Positions 11,630 through 23,215 of a DNA stretch of 64,000 nucleotides are shown here, piece after piece. Position numbers and translations under genes: made by a program. Where the stretch lies: the NCBI GenBank assembly GCA_023213395.1, contig CM041465.1:78685741-78749740 (forward strand). The letters run 5' to 3'. The notes under the pieces were generated by a model that ran no database searches, was not told where the DNA came from, and was given only the letters and a program-made list of their open reading frames with translations. Every line of letters begins with the position of its first letter. Position 1 is the stretch's first letter. The stretch is from Cycas panzhihuaensis (lineage: Eukaryota > Cycadophyta).

Positions 11630-13563
11630 AGTGTCTGTTACGTGTCATGTTCTACCTAAGAAAGGGTGATCTAAACTAGGATCTAAGTCTCAGTATCTCC
11701 ACTCCTAAGCAGCCCCTCGTAGTTGAGACAGTTTTACCTAATGGCATACCTGCTCATAAGTCGCAACTCCAAGACCCAATATACCGAAGGTACGCAGGCA
11801 CTACAGAAGGCTCTACTGCCCCTATGACACCATTGACCCACCTGTGCCAGATTTACGACCTGAATAATAAATCCCTATTTAAGGGCACTCTTCCAACCAA
11901 GGTAGGCACCCTCTCCGAGTCTAGCCTGGTCTCCAAACTCTAAAGTTTTGGGTATAACACCTCAACCTACCACTAATTACACTTGATAGCTAAAGGGAAT
12001 CTCTAATATCTATAGAATTCAAAAAGGACTAATAGCATGTGCGGAGTGGTAATTTCAGGGGTCCTAACCGTTCCCCTTGCAAAGTTGGTAATTGGGTGGT
12101 TCATTTGGTCTTTATCTTTTTTAATGTTTTTTATTAATTAAAAAAAAAAAAAATTAGTGATTAATAGATTTATTTTAATGTTTCTAAGCAAAAATATAGA
12201 AAAACCTTTTAAAACAAAAAACACTACGTGAAAAATAGACTAAAAAAGGCCTCAAAAGCTTAAAAAATGATAAAAAACCTATTAAAATGGTAACTTTAGG
12301 TTATGAAATATATTAAAAATAGAATATTCTAGGGATATGTTGAATTATATAACCTAAAGTTTTTCAAACTATATAAAAATTAAAATCAGGTGGCAGGATT
12401 TTGAAAAAACAAGGTAGTAATCAGGATGCAGAGGCTAAATTCTCTCTGCTAAGTCAATGAAATCTCAATCATCTTCTCTTCTACAAGGCAAACTCAGCTA
12501 GGATCAGTTTAAATGGTCATATGCTGCACTTTTGTCCATTTGATAGTTTGAAGGAATCAACTAAAGTTAACAGACAACTGTTAGTCCTCAAATCATTTAA
12601 AAACACATGAAATGGAGCATAAATTGAATATGTCCGCTTCTAGATCTTTGTATGAATGTTCTTGAACTTGTATCAGTCTTAGCCAAAATTTAAAAAATGC
12701 CTCAAAATGCCTTTACAGGAGAGTACAGACAATATAATTCTGCACAGGACCGTTGAAATCAATAAGTTGAGTTGCAGCTCCAAAAGAAGGGCCACGCAGG
12801 GCTAGAATACTTCAACAGAGAACCACATAGGGCACGCAGGGCATAGATAGTGAATGCAAGGCAATGGTAGACAAAGCAGGCCACGCAGGGCCGTATAAAA
12901 TCCACGCAGGGCTCATGCACACTCATGATGAGGTGTAGGGACTGGCAGTAACCTTAAAGCGCCATGCAGAGTGGTATTTAGCCAGTTCTTTATAGGGTTG
13001 TATGATATATGAAGCAAACAAAGGCCACGAGGGAATATATACTATAGTCCTAGACATATAAATCAATGGGAGAGAGAGCCAATAAAGAACATAGGCCAAA
13101 GCAATTCAATGGGAGGCAACACTGAATGTACGGGAGCTGCTTAGCTGCTTCTATGCTTAATAGTCGTAACATGGCTTAATAAAAAAATTAGCTAGCAAAT
13201 ATTAATACATCTCAATCTAGAGTTTAAGTAGCCATAAATTGAGCCTAGATTCAAATCATTTAATATGGCTCAACAGGAACAACAACCAACAGAGTTTTTA
13301 ATATAACAACTATGATAAAATGGGCCAAAAGAAGGACGTTCAATAATCCATAACAGCAGCCATAAAACATATTTCAAAATAATATTCTTTAAATCTCAGC
13401 CAGCAAATTAACTAAGAGAGGAACCAACAATTCTATCACTCTTTCAAGTTGCAAATCTTAATAGCATTCAACAATAGAATGCAACAATTAGATGCTGCAC
13501 CAAAGAGGATGGATTAACCAATGAACTCGCTAAAAAAACAATCAACAAACTTGGTAGAGACTA
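11630..13563 (-). other. Cop-1 leader (untranslated region between primer site and gag)
   Basis: About 1.9 kb separates the primer-binding site from the gag ATG, which is long for a copia leader. I see no open protein in it. It holds a short phrase, CCACGCAGGGC, at four or more places between 12790 and 12915, plus weaker relatives (CCATGCAGAG near 12963, CCACGAGGG near 13024). An A-rich tract is at 12139-12152. Confidence 0.6.
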
Positions 13564-13575
13564 GCTCTGATACCA
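13564..13575 (-). promoter_or_regulatory. Cop-1 primer-binding site
   Basis: The minus strand reads TGGTATCAGAGC one base inside the 5' LTR. This is the classic plant copia primer site, complementary to the 3' end of initiator-Met tRNA. It fixes both the strand and the LTR end. Confidence 0.93.
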
Positions 13576-13576
13576 A

Positions 13577-14043
13577 TGATTGAGGATGAATGTTTGCCTA
13601 GTTTAGAACTCAAGTTCAAGACACATAACATCCTTATTAACATGCATCCAACTGAAAAATAAAAGCAAAGATAAAACATTAAAGCGAAAGCTTAAAAATT
13701 AATCTTGAATGCTCCAAATCATAAAGTATGTATTCCATTCATCCGTGAAAGATTACAATACATTATAATATTGAGAATGCCTCATACATAAGACAAAATG
13801 GAGGCAGTTACAAAATATGGAAGGTGAATTGAAAAGACATGCAAAGGTGTCAAATATACATTGCATTATTTTAATAATCTATGAAACCTCCATATGAGGA
13901 TAAAACAACACCTCACATTACTAGGTTCATAACATTAAGTTGTGATTTAATTTTTTTACATGTAATAAATCCCTCATAACAAACATTTATATTAATGGAT
14001 CAAAGATCAATGGATTAATGAAATAATCATTAATATTCTATCA
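13577..14043 (-). repeat. Cop-1 5' LTR
   Basis: 467 bp, plus strand TGATTGAGGATG to ATTCTATCA. It is the partner of 6811-7286, and the target copy TGTAC follows at 14044-14048. Confidence 0.92.
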
Positions 14044-14048
14044 TGTAC

Positions 14049-14750
14049 ACCTAATTTAATGTGAAATAGGTGCACAGTAAGTGTTTCTCATAGGTGAATA
14101 CTCTTAATATGTGAGTCTCTTTAATATGTGTGATTAAAACTCATATATTTTCACATACTTATTACTAGAATAATGTTTACATAAGATAAATTTTGGTTTG
14201 GTGAGTTGTTAAGTCATCATTAGGATGATGACACGTGTTAGGCATTACAAAAAGTCCTTAATGGACTCGTGACACTTATTAGGTCAGTTACGAGTCATAT
14301 TTGGACCGTTACCAATTCCTTTTGTGCTTATCGATATATAGGGTTGTGCATTGTATTAAATAGAACCATTCTTAATAGGACGAACATGCCCTGTATTTCT
14401 CCACAATATTTATTATAAAATAGAATAAAGAGCATAAATGGAGTAGAATAGCAAGATTGAGTTTACTATTATCGTAGTTGAAGGACTAATTACAGAAAGA
14501 TGAGCACCAAAGAAGTATTAGCATCAAAGTAGCACAACTATGTGCCAATCACAATATCTTAAGCATATGACAATAATTCCTCTAACATTTTAAGAGGCCT
14601 TATAAAGACAAAAGAGCCATCTTGCATGAATTCCATTAGTGGGAATAAGCAGCCCATGCACGTATGTTAAGAGCTAGCACTAACAGACAAGTCTCACGAT
14701 CACAAGAGCTAGCAGTTAAGGCCCACGGTTGAGGGTGGATATGTAATAGG
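14049..14750. other. LTR-like non-coding DNA right of Cop-1
   Basis: There is no protein here. The stretch has LTR-like character: TATATAGGG at about 14335, AT-rich flanks and an AATAAAG at about 14423 on the plus strand. On the minus strand it directly follows the end of the Gyp-2 integrase region, so it could instead be the 3' LTR or tail of Gyp-2. Neither reading can be proved without a second copy. Confidence 0.35.
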
Positions 14751-16634
14751 TCCCCTCCCTTGAGATGTTGAGTTCTTCAAGCTAAGAAGATGTGGATGCT
14801 GATAGACAAACTCTATTGATTCCTATTTTGGTTTTTCTAATTTGTAGTTGATCCATTGTACGAGATACTCATAGATGATTATGTTGTGGAGGCAGGATTA
14901 ACAGCTAGCCAGGATACAATTAGGAAGATTAGTAAGGATTTGTTCTGTTTGGGGTGTGGTGGATTTACAAAGGTTCTTTTGAGGTAGGAAACATAGAAAA
15001 CATTGTGAATTTTGATGTTAGGGGGGAGTTCAAGGGCATAGACAACTTCCCCAATACGTTGGAGGATTTTCTATGGAGTATATTAGTGAGAACTTAGCTT
15101 GTGATTTTTGTTTTGATTTAGGTATTGTTGTTTATATGGTTGGAGGTGGAGAAAGACAAAGTTACCCACTGAAAATGAGCAATCAAAGCAGTAGTAGTTT
15201 GTTTCATGTGGTTTCACATGGAGAATAGGTTCTACTTAAAAGTGTGGAGAATTTGATCCATGTCTTGGAGTTTTTATTGGATGACGATTGTACATAGGTT
15301 GGTAGCAAGGGTATGGTGGAATAGCAGGGGATAACCATAAAGGGCCATGGATGGGGACGTACTAATAGTGGAGTGATAAGAAGATTTGTACCAATATTTA
15401 GCAAGGGCTAACCAAGATGTACATTTACTCTGGTATTTTGAGGTGAAACAGTGCAAGTAGGTTTCTAATGTTTTATTGAGGACCTTTGACAAACTATCAG
15501 TCTAGGGCAGTATTTTGATTTCATGTTGAAAGAGGTCCCTAAAGCGCAAAAGTGTTCATGCGAAAATTAACTTATAAATTTGGGATCTTCGTCATAAACT
15601 ATGTTGGAAGGAAATCCATGAAGACAAAATACTAATTGAATATATAGTTCAATGAGACATGGGGCCTTGTAGGAGGTATGGATTGGTAAGAAGTGGGTAT
15701 ACTTAATTAACCTATCAATGATAACTAAGATGGAGTCGAATCCAATAGATGATGGAAGGTCAGTGATAAAATCTATCGCATTGTCATACCATTTACCTTG
15801 GAGAAAATGTAAAGATTGGAGGAGTCTTGGTTGTGCAATTGTCATAGGTTTGTTATGTTAGCACGTGTCACATTTTGAGAGAAAGGTGAGGATATCAAAT
15901 TTTATGTGTGGCTAGCAGAAGCCAATGTGGATGTGGCAATAGATTTTTGTCGAATCCAGAGTGGCCTCCTATAGGGTGGAATGGTATTTAGAGAGGATGT
16001 GGGGAATGAAAGAGGATGTGGGATGGATGAATATGTGATTCTTATGGAGAAGATGATCATTATGTAAGGACCAACCCTTTTGAGTGTGGACCTTTGCAAT
16101 CTATTGGGAGGAATCATGATGGGATTGGGTGGTAGTGACCAACTCGACTAACCAAGTGGACTAAGGTTGAGAGATAGCGTAAAGGGTGGGTTTAGAGAGA
16201 AGATAAGAGAGAGCATCAATAACAACATTGTTCTTGCCCTTCTTACAGGTTATGGTGAAGTCAAACACTTAGAGTTCATCAACCCACTTATCTTGTTCTT
16301 CTGATAGCACTATTTGGTCGAGGAGGAGGTAGAGACTGTGATGGTTAGTTAGAATGGCGAGTTTGAATCCAAGGAGGTATTGGCACCATTTATCCAAGGT
16401 ATGCAAACTAGATTTCATCTCTTTTTATTAGGGGGGAGCCAACACTCATGTTCTTTAAACTTATGGCTCTCAAATGCAATAGGATGAAAATTTTACATGA
16501 GTGTTGCACCCAAGCCAAAACCAAAACCATCTCACTCAAGTTGAAATGGTTGAGAAAATTTTGATGTGGCCAGGACAAGGGTGGAGGACATAATTGATTT
16601 GAGATGGCTAAAGGCTTCGCTTGCAATATGGAAC
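14751..16634 (-). pseudogene. Gyp-2: Ty3/gypsy RNase H and integrase fragment
   Basis: From 16634 down, RNase H reads EAFSHLKSIMSSTLVLA, QPFQLECDG, GLGATLM, PIAFESHKFKEHE, DKWCQYLLGFKLAILTNHHSL and KKGKNNVVIDALS. An H2C2 zinc region follows (GGHSGF...CDTC near 15850-15960). The integrase core follows at 15845-15567 (DFITDLPSS, VIIDRLIKYTHF, HGFPSNIVYDEDPKF). The late core is at 15492-15274 (ALAKYWYKSSYHS, MALYGYP). The C-terminal segment near 14990-15080 reads RIGEVVYALELP and IHNVFYVSYLK. Many stops and frame changes occur. The upstream end is cut at 16634 by Gyp-1 and resumes at 40053. Confidence 0.88.
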
Positions 16635-18985
16635 TGTTACTGTAGCCAAGTTGCGTCCTCAAGACTTCAAAGGAGAGGAGGGATCTACTTGAAAGAAGTG
16701 AAGAAGAAACAACTCGACTAGCACCCCTCAACTCCCTCTTGAATAGCAGGGAGGTGGCCTCCCACATGTGATTGAAAAAGGGAAATCTAGATAAACATTA
16801 GCTAATAAATGAACAAAGAGCAACAACTAAAAAAACTAAAGAGCAAACAATCCCTAACTACTTCTCTCTAGGGAGACAAACAACTAAGAAGAGATCCCAA
16901 GAAATGGGAGATCCACTGGGGCTCTTGCCCCAAATGAAGACATCCTTGGGCTTCTTAGACTCTATCCACCCCAACCCCCTATAAAAAGGATCTAATCTAT
17001 CCCTCTACCCAGAACAAAGGTAAAAAAACTATGTTGTACTATCTATAAAATAGGAAGACTAATGGAAGGAGATAGAACCATAAGATAGATCTGCTCATGG
17101 ATAAGTCAATGCATACTCGTGCTTGCCAATAACAATCCACCCCCATGGTTGTGGAAGGTTTGGGGTAGCCCACATTTGTCTCTAGCTAGCTTCGTCAACC
17201 CCTAAAGGTGAAAGAGATAAGAAGACACCACTTCCAACCCAAAACATGACAGTAGACTCTCTCAACCACAAATGATCAAAATAGCTACCTACCACCTTTG
17301 GCATTCAAAACACTGTGGGAGAAATTAATCTCAAAAGAGGGTGTGTTTGTATGTTGGGGACATCACTTTTGGGTCAATAAAGAACCCTTCACAATAAGAC
17401 GTATTTGTCTCCAAAAGAAGGCTGAGTTTCTATGTCGAGGGTCTCAATTTTTGGTCGGTCAAAAACTCCCTCACTTAGTGAAATAGGACGTATCCTAGAG
17501 GACAGGCAAACAACAAACTTCTAAATGCAAGCTAGATATGCACTTTAAGATTGCATGCAACTAGCACAGCAACTATACTATGCAGACATGCCAAGCAAGG
17601 GATGCACACTAGCCCAATACATTTAAATGCACACCATATGTCTATATCCTTTTTCCCTTTTGTTGTTCTTTTTGTTAAATTAAATGCACATAACATCTAC
17701 CCTAATGTACACACACAAAAAAGTAAAGGTGAGTTCTTTCATTGCACTTACTCTTATCCTAGTTGCAAAATATATATGAGTTCCTTAGCTTGCTTTTCAT
17801 TTATGCTATCCAATTAGGAAATAAATACAACTAGATGCTCTCTTGTCTTGTTCTTTTTGTTTCAACTCAAAAAAAAATGAATGCATGCAAGTAGGATACT
17901 TTCTTTCTTTTAATGAGAACGCATACAAGCATCAAACCAACAAAGAAAGCAAGTGTCAAGTATCTCTTGTGCAAGAGTGTTATGCAATTCTTTACTTCCT
18001 ACCTTTCTTATGTCTCAATCACGCAAATAAGCAAAGATTACGATGATATCATAAAGTTTAATAGAGGAGAAAGCAAGGAAATATGCATCTCTTATCTCAA
18101 TTAACGGTCATGTATGCCTCATCTAAACTTTATATGCTCCGTTTTTCATATTCAAGTTAGCATCAACAAGATATAATCTTTCAATTTCTATGATAAAATT
18201 AAAATCTCAAATGATAACAAATGTAATGATCTTTCCTACCAAAATTCTGATAGCGTTTTGGTTGCACTTGGAAAATTTTGGTGAAGAAAGAATTAAGAGA
18301 AGGCTCAAAATTCTATTGACAAGGATTAGAGACTCTTCTTAAGACTCCTTAACGAAGCAACTTATCTCCCTAAGGAACATTCAACAACATTCTATCTATT
18401 TCTTCTAAATTTTTCTAAGGTTATAAGTATGAACATTGGTTGAGGAGAAAGAAATCTAAGAAAATAGTAAAGACCTAAGCTAAGAAGCAACTTAAATCAA
18501 GAAAAAAAAAACAATCAACTTAAGATTTATCAAATTGCATTTGAGTAATTCAGATCTAAAATTTACCAATGTAGTTCAAACAAATCACGCATATGAAATT
18601 AACAAAAACTATAATTTCTTACCAACGTATCATGAAACTGGTTGTATAAAGGAGGAGGGTGCTTTAGATTTGTGTTATATACCCTCCAAGTTGCTCCAAA
18701 ATCATGCTCCAACAAGCCATGAAGGTATGAATGTCAAGTTGTGAGGAAGAGATGGAAAGATTCAACCCAAAAAGAGAAGTGAAAGAAGAGGAAGGTTATG
18801 GCAAATGTAAGAGGGGGGTATGGATTTAGGAGGGAACACATTGAAATCTCCAAATCCCTCTTGAAAATACTCTAAATTATCCTCCAAATGGTCTCAAATG
18901 GTATCAAAAAGTTCTCAAAATAGTCAATCAAAAATTTAGTAGCACTTTGTTATGCACTTCTTCCTCTCCTTTTTCACAAAATAGA

Positions 18986-18999
18986 GGCCCTATTTATAG
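18986..18999 (-). promoter_or_regulatory. TATA box of Gyp-1 3' LTR
   Basis: The minus strand reads CTATAAATAGGGCC. The same site, with one change, is at 38965-38978 in the other LTR. Conservation between the two LTR copies and the match to a strong plant TATA box make it the probable RNA polymerase II promoter of the element. Confidence 0.7.
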
Positions 19000-19129
19000 A
19001 AAAATGTGAGGCACAGGACTGGGATAAAACCATGGTAAAATGGCCCACAATTATGCAAAATAATCGCAACAAAAAAGTAAGAAAAATCCAAAATCTAGGC
19101 TCCGTTCTTATTGTTTTGCACCCATTACA

Positions 19130-19480
19130 ATGAAAATGTGACAATGAATGAAAAATGTGATTTCAACAACACTAAAAATGCAACAATCTATATAAGATCG
19201 CATTTTTAATGGTTGCACAAAATCATGAAAAATGCAATAAGTCAAAGAAAAATGCAACAAATCATTAGAAAACGCAATTTGATAGATTTCGTTTGTTACG
19301 ATAATTATGAAAAATGAGACAAATTCTTAAAACATGTGATAAATTTCTCAAAAACGTTATAAATTCTACAAAAAAAGGGATAAAATTTTGAAAAACATGA
19401 TAAATTCTACAAAAACGCGATAAATTTTGAGAAAAATATGACAAATTTTCCTAAAAATGTGACAAATTTTGCAAAAAACT
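19130..19480. repeat. Degenerate short tandem repeat in Gyp-1 LTR
   Basis: A run of imperfect units of about 21-25 bp built on AAAAATGYGAYAAATTYTAC. It is also present at 39100-39430 in the other LTR, so it predates the insertion. Confidence 0.75.
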
Positions 19481-19865
19481 ATCCTCACAGAAACCTTTAT
19501 AATTTTCGCATACGATGCCAAAATGCAGTGATGTTAGTTGTGTTAGAAAGCTAATTCATGAGGCTTCACAATGGTGGAAACAAATCACACTTTAAAGATA
19601 TAATAAAAATTGGGAATAAAAAGAAATTAATACAATCAAAATGAGGCAGTCATGAAGCAGAGATTTGCTTTTCACTAGCACATGTTTCATAGAAATCTTC
19701 AAAACTTTCTCATACATCATCAGAATTTAGAGTTGTTTGTTGCGTTGGAAAGCTAATTCATATGGATTCGTAATAGTGGTAATAAATTTCACTTTAAAGT
19801 CATAATAGAATTTGGGTATGGAAAGGAATTTGAGACAATCGTAAAGAAACAAACCCAGTCATCTA
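19480..19865. repeat. Two-copy tandem repeat of about 190 bp in Gyp-1 LTR
   Basis: The phrase GGAAAGCTAATTCATATGG with its surroundings occurs twice about 190-200 bp apart, with matched sequence before it (CATACRAYRYCARAAT) and after it (AATAGTGGWAAYAAAT). The same pair is present at 39440-39800 in the other LTR. Confidence 0.75.
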
Positions 19866-20112
19866 CACTATGAAATCGCGCAATCTTGGAGAAATCTCTT
19901 GGAGCGAACTTGGAGGTATTTTATAAGTTCACACATAATGATTTATTATCATAGGCAATAAAATGGGACCATACTCACACACAAAAAACATCCAACAGAG
20001 CAACACCACCATCATGCAAACAATAAAAATCACACCATCATCAATGAACACCAAAGAGTAGGGTAAAGAATCAAACTTGGCGACATCAAAAGGGATAGAG
20101 CATCATGAAACA

Positions 20113-21130
20113 TTTGCCCTCTTGACAATAGAAGCTCTATGAACAAGTTGAAGCAAGATGGTGAACATCACCAACCCTGCCCATGGAAGTATCTATCCTA
20201 GAACTTAGGCTACCTACACTACTTTCTGGATTGATATGAAGATGGTGAGTTTGAACTATTGGTGATGAGTATCGATGAGCCTATGGGAAGATCTTTGATG
20301 TGGCAAAAAGGACTTGAGAAGACTAAACTAACTTAAAAGAACTAAGTTATGTGGTTTTTTATTTTTATTTTTTATACTTTTTATGTATTTTGGAATTTTA
20401 AAAGGTCTAAGCTACAAAATGTAAACCAAATAAGTATGTACATGTTGTAGTGTACCCACCATAATTTTATCTCATTAGTGGGTGGTTTTTGAAGGTAGTA
20501 CACACCATAGTTTTACCTCATTAGTGGTTAATTTTTGGAGGGGTGGCCACCATAGTTTATCCTCTTTAGTAGCTATCATAAACTCTTAAAAGATAAGAAG
20601 TACAGGGTATTGGAACAATTTTTGCGGATATATCTAAATGTTTTTGGGTTTTGATCATTTCTCTTTTTTTTTTTTAGGATATGATATGTACATTCATTTT
20701 ATACTCGTGATAGAGTGTTTAGCTAGTCTATACTCACCGCGGAGTGTGTGATGGGAACTACCATAGTTTAGTCTATGTAGTAGATAAGTTTTCAAAGTTT
20801 TAGTGTATTCTGATTGTAGAGATAATGATGCCCCCAAGCATGAGTCCTTAAGGAAAAGCAGGTAGATTATACTCATTGTAAACTATGAGATGCCCCCAGC
20901 TTAAGATGACAAGACTAAAAGCGATGGTGCTCAAGGATGTGGGTCACAATTGAGTCAGCTTCATCATTTCGACTATGCGGGACATACTAAATGGTGGTGG
21001 AACAGAATTGAGATAGTAAGGATTTGGTCATGACTAATAAAGTGAGTAAGTGCTCAGAGCGAGTTTGATAAACATGAGTCAGCTGGTATATAACAATCTA
21101 TGAGTTAGAAAATAAGTTGATTAGATTGAC
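20113..21130. other. Gyp-1 3' internal non-coding part with a small tandem repeat
   Basis: No protein domain was recognised. At 20450-20570 a unit of about 55-60 bp with the phrase CACCATAGTTTTACCTCATTAGTGG is present three times in imperfect form. The plus-strand sequence TTTGCCCTCTTGAC just after the LTR border gives a purine-rich minus strand, possibly the polypurine tract. Confidence 0.5.
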
Positions 21131-21317
21131 ATGGAACTGCAAGACTACTAAGAGCATCCATGATAATTGTATATTCAACAACATTATTTGTTCCTTCAAG
21201 AATGTAAACTCAAGTGTTGGTTCGAACATTGCCCATCTTATCATGAATAATCTATGCAGTAGTAGATGGCCCTAGGTTTCCCCTGCTTTGCCCATCAGTG
21301 TGAATGTTCAATGCCAT
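21061..21317 (-). pseudogene. Gyp-1 second RNase H (RNase HI-like) downstream of integrase
   Basis: The minus strand from 21317 reads MALNIHTDGQSRGNLGPS, then IIHDKMGNVRTNT, then LEGTNNVVEYTIIMDAL. These match the first block (TDGASRGNPGPAG, catalytic Asp) and the second block (TNNVAEY, catalytic Glu) of RNase HI-type domains, not the gypsy RNase H already present at 24671-25090. The third acidic block appears decayed (F.LIDC). At least three stops (TAG, TGA, TAA) break it. Extra RNase H domains of this kind are known in the plant Tat lineage of Ty3/gypsy. It lies about 1.9 kb downstream of the integrase end in element sense. Confidence 0.8.
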
Positions 21318-21329
21318 GAGAATAGGGTA

Positions 21330-23215
21330 TAATGACTCAGAGACAATCTCATGAATGTAAGGATGGTGCGAGAATCAACTAATAAGGATGTAATTCAAAT
21401 TGATTTGCTTGGATTTGACTATAAAATCTTTAAGGAAGTGAGCTCCATGGTTTGGTTTCCTCACTACTGTAACACCTTCTAAAACCATCCTATATAAACC
21501 TCCCTCGTGTCAAACAAGTTTCAATCACAATTGAGACCATGGTGGACCCAAGCAACTGGATCTAAAGGTCCTAAAAAATGCATATGACCAAACTCAAACT
21601 ACATATCTACAGGTAGAGATGAAGTTAACACATGACTTGCCCCAAATACCAAGAAGGTGCAAAAAATGCATATAGACATATATACAAGTTTTTTTTTTTT
21701 TTTTTTGGGGAGGGTATCACTCCATACAACAATTCAAACAAGGGTCATAGTGAACCAAGCATCGCTAAACCCACTTTTTGGATGATGCATCTCATCCAAT
21801 CTCATGTTTGCCATAATGGGCAAATTGATTATAGCTGAGGGCGGTAAGAATAACTGGCTTCGAAAGGTGTGATGGTGATTGGCCTACTCATGGATCATAA
21901 GGCCTTAAAGACAACAATAAGAGTGCTTTATAAAGAAACGTGGGCAGTGAAAACCCTGAAACCAAGATCTTGAGAGACGAACCACGGGTAATGGAAAGGA
22001 TGTTCAATTAGGGTGTCTCTGAGTATCTAGAGAATGGCATGTGTTGAATAACAAACCTTAGGAGAAGAACTAGAATAGGTCAAGGAGATTTACTACAATG
22101 TGGATTGTGCAAGATATCAATGGGTAGTGCAAATAGAGTGCTGACAAGGTGAATCAAAGATCTCAAGTAAACTTTATATTGAATGCAGGAAAAGGAGGAC
22201 TAAAGATTGCTTGAATGCAAGTAGAATCAATTTGAGAGAAGAAAAGACATTGGAAAGTCTTGAATACAAATGCACTAAGAAGAGAATTTGTCTCAAAGTA
22301 GGTAAAGATAGCTAAGAAGAGAGAGTGCATGATCATGAGAATGCTAGCAAGCAAGGATGCTAGTTTTCTTAAAATAGAACTCAACTAACTAATAAAAAAT
22401 GTTGTGTAGATAAAGAAGGCGACTAACTAGACTCACAACTAAGCACCATCTCACCAAACTAAGCTAGGGATAAAGAGGCTCTAGAGGGACTAGAACCAAG
22501 GGAAGGACATAAAAGAAAGGCACATACACATTTTTGTTCTTTTGTGAATTTATAATTGTTTTTGAATTTTGATAGAATAATATGTACATGTACTTGAAAC
22601 TCAATTTCAGAGTAATAGAACTTCAAAGAGGTGAATATAAGTGAGTAGGAGACAGAGGCAAGATCTCCAAGATCAAGAAAAAATAACTAGGAAGAATTAC
22701 ATGTTCCATTTGAGTTAGTTGGTTTATCTAGTAACCAAAGCCACCGAATAAAATAACCAACATTAAACTTGTAGGAATGGAGATCTGAATCATGCCAACA
22801 ACTCGAATGGGGAGTTAAATGTAATTTAGAAGACATGCCCAAAAAGAGTCATAAGAATACCTATCAATATCAAGTAACCCTATTTAACCAATGCTCACAT
22901 GACACTTCTCAAAAGGGGACTCGACACCCATTAAATATATCCAAGAATCCATTCAATAAGCATTAAATCTCCTGGGTATGTTGGATACTCCCTTGGCTGC
23001 TTCCCAATGTAGGAGGCTTTTAGGAACTTGCACCATGCCAAGGCCCTCCTCAACCTAAGATTCTCACATGGGTCTATCCTTCTAGGTACCTTCTTCCATT
23101 CCCAAGTCTGTTGCACTCAAGTGCATATCATTCCTAATCTCGCTTTCAAAGATTTTAGCAATATTATACCTACAGGATGACGACCATATGCCCCCAAGCA
23201 TTGAGCATGAGAAGA
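21330..23215. other. Gyp-1 internal region between integrase and second RNase H
   Basis: No domain was recognised. A pure T run (about 19 bases) followed by GGGGAGGG is at about 21690-21718. The minus strand near 22930-23200 is a weak continuation of pol past the integrase C-terminus. Short frames here have no family character. Confidence 0.45.

Larger units (their letters stand above)
6811..14043 (-). mobile_element. Cop-1: complete, decayed Ty1/copia retrotransposon
   Basis: The element is bounded by two direct LTRs (6811-7286 and 13577-14043), each TG...CA, and flanked by the 5-bp target duplication TGTAC (6806-6810 and 14044-14048). It is read on the minus strand. The right LTR is the 5' LTR, followed by a primer site at 13564-13575, a long leader, gag from 11629, then protease, integrase, RT and RNase H in the copia order. 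A purine tract (AAGGGAGGG) adjoins the 3' LTR at 7287-7295. The two LTRs differ at roughly 40-45 positions by eye, about 10%, so this is an old insertion. All domains carry stops or frameshifts. Confidence 0.93.
16635..20112 (-). repeat. Gyp-1 3' LTR (long form)
   Basis: About 3.48 kb. It aligns with 37774-40052, except that 17792-18956 has no counterpart there. The plus-strand start is TGTTACTGTAGCC and the end is CATGAAACA, both inferred from where homology stops. It contains a TATA box on the minus strand at 18986-18999, an AT-rich array at 19130-19480 and a two-copy repeat at 19480-19865. Open frames up to 119 codons in it (for example 16408-16767, which straddles the border with Gyp-2) are not genes. 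Confidence 0.82.

Noticed and set aside
16408-16767. Open frame of 119 codons on -
   Set aside because: It crosses the border of Gyp-1 and Gyp-2 in a frame other than that of the RNase H seen there, so it is an accidental frame.
21690-21718. T-run as the poly(A) tail of a LINE or processed pseudogene on -
   Set aside because: No reverse transcriptase, gene-like sequence or target duplication beside it; it lies inside Gyp-1 and is most simply a homopolymer expansion.
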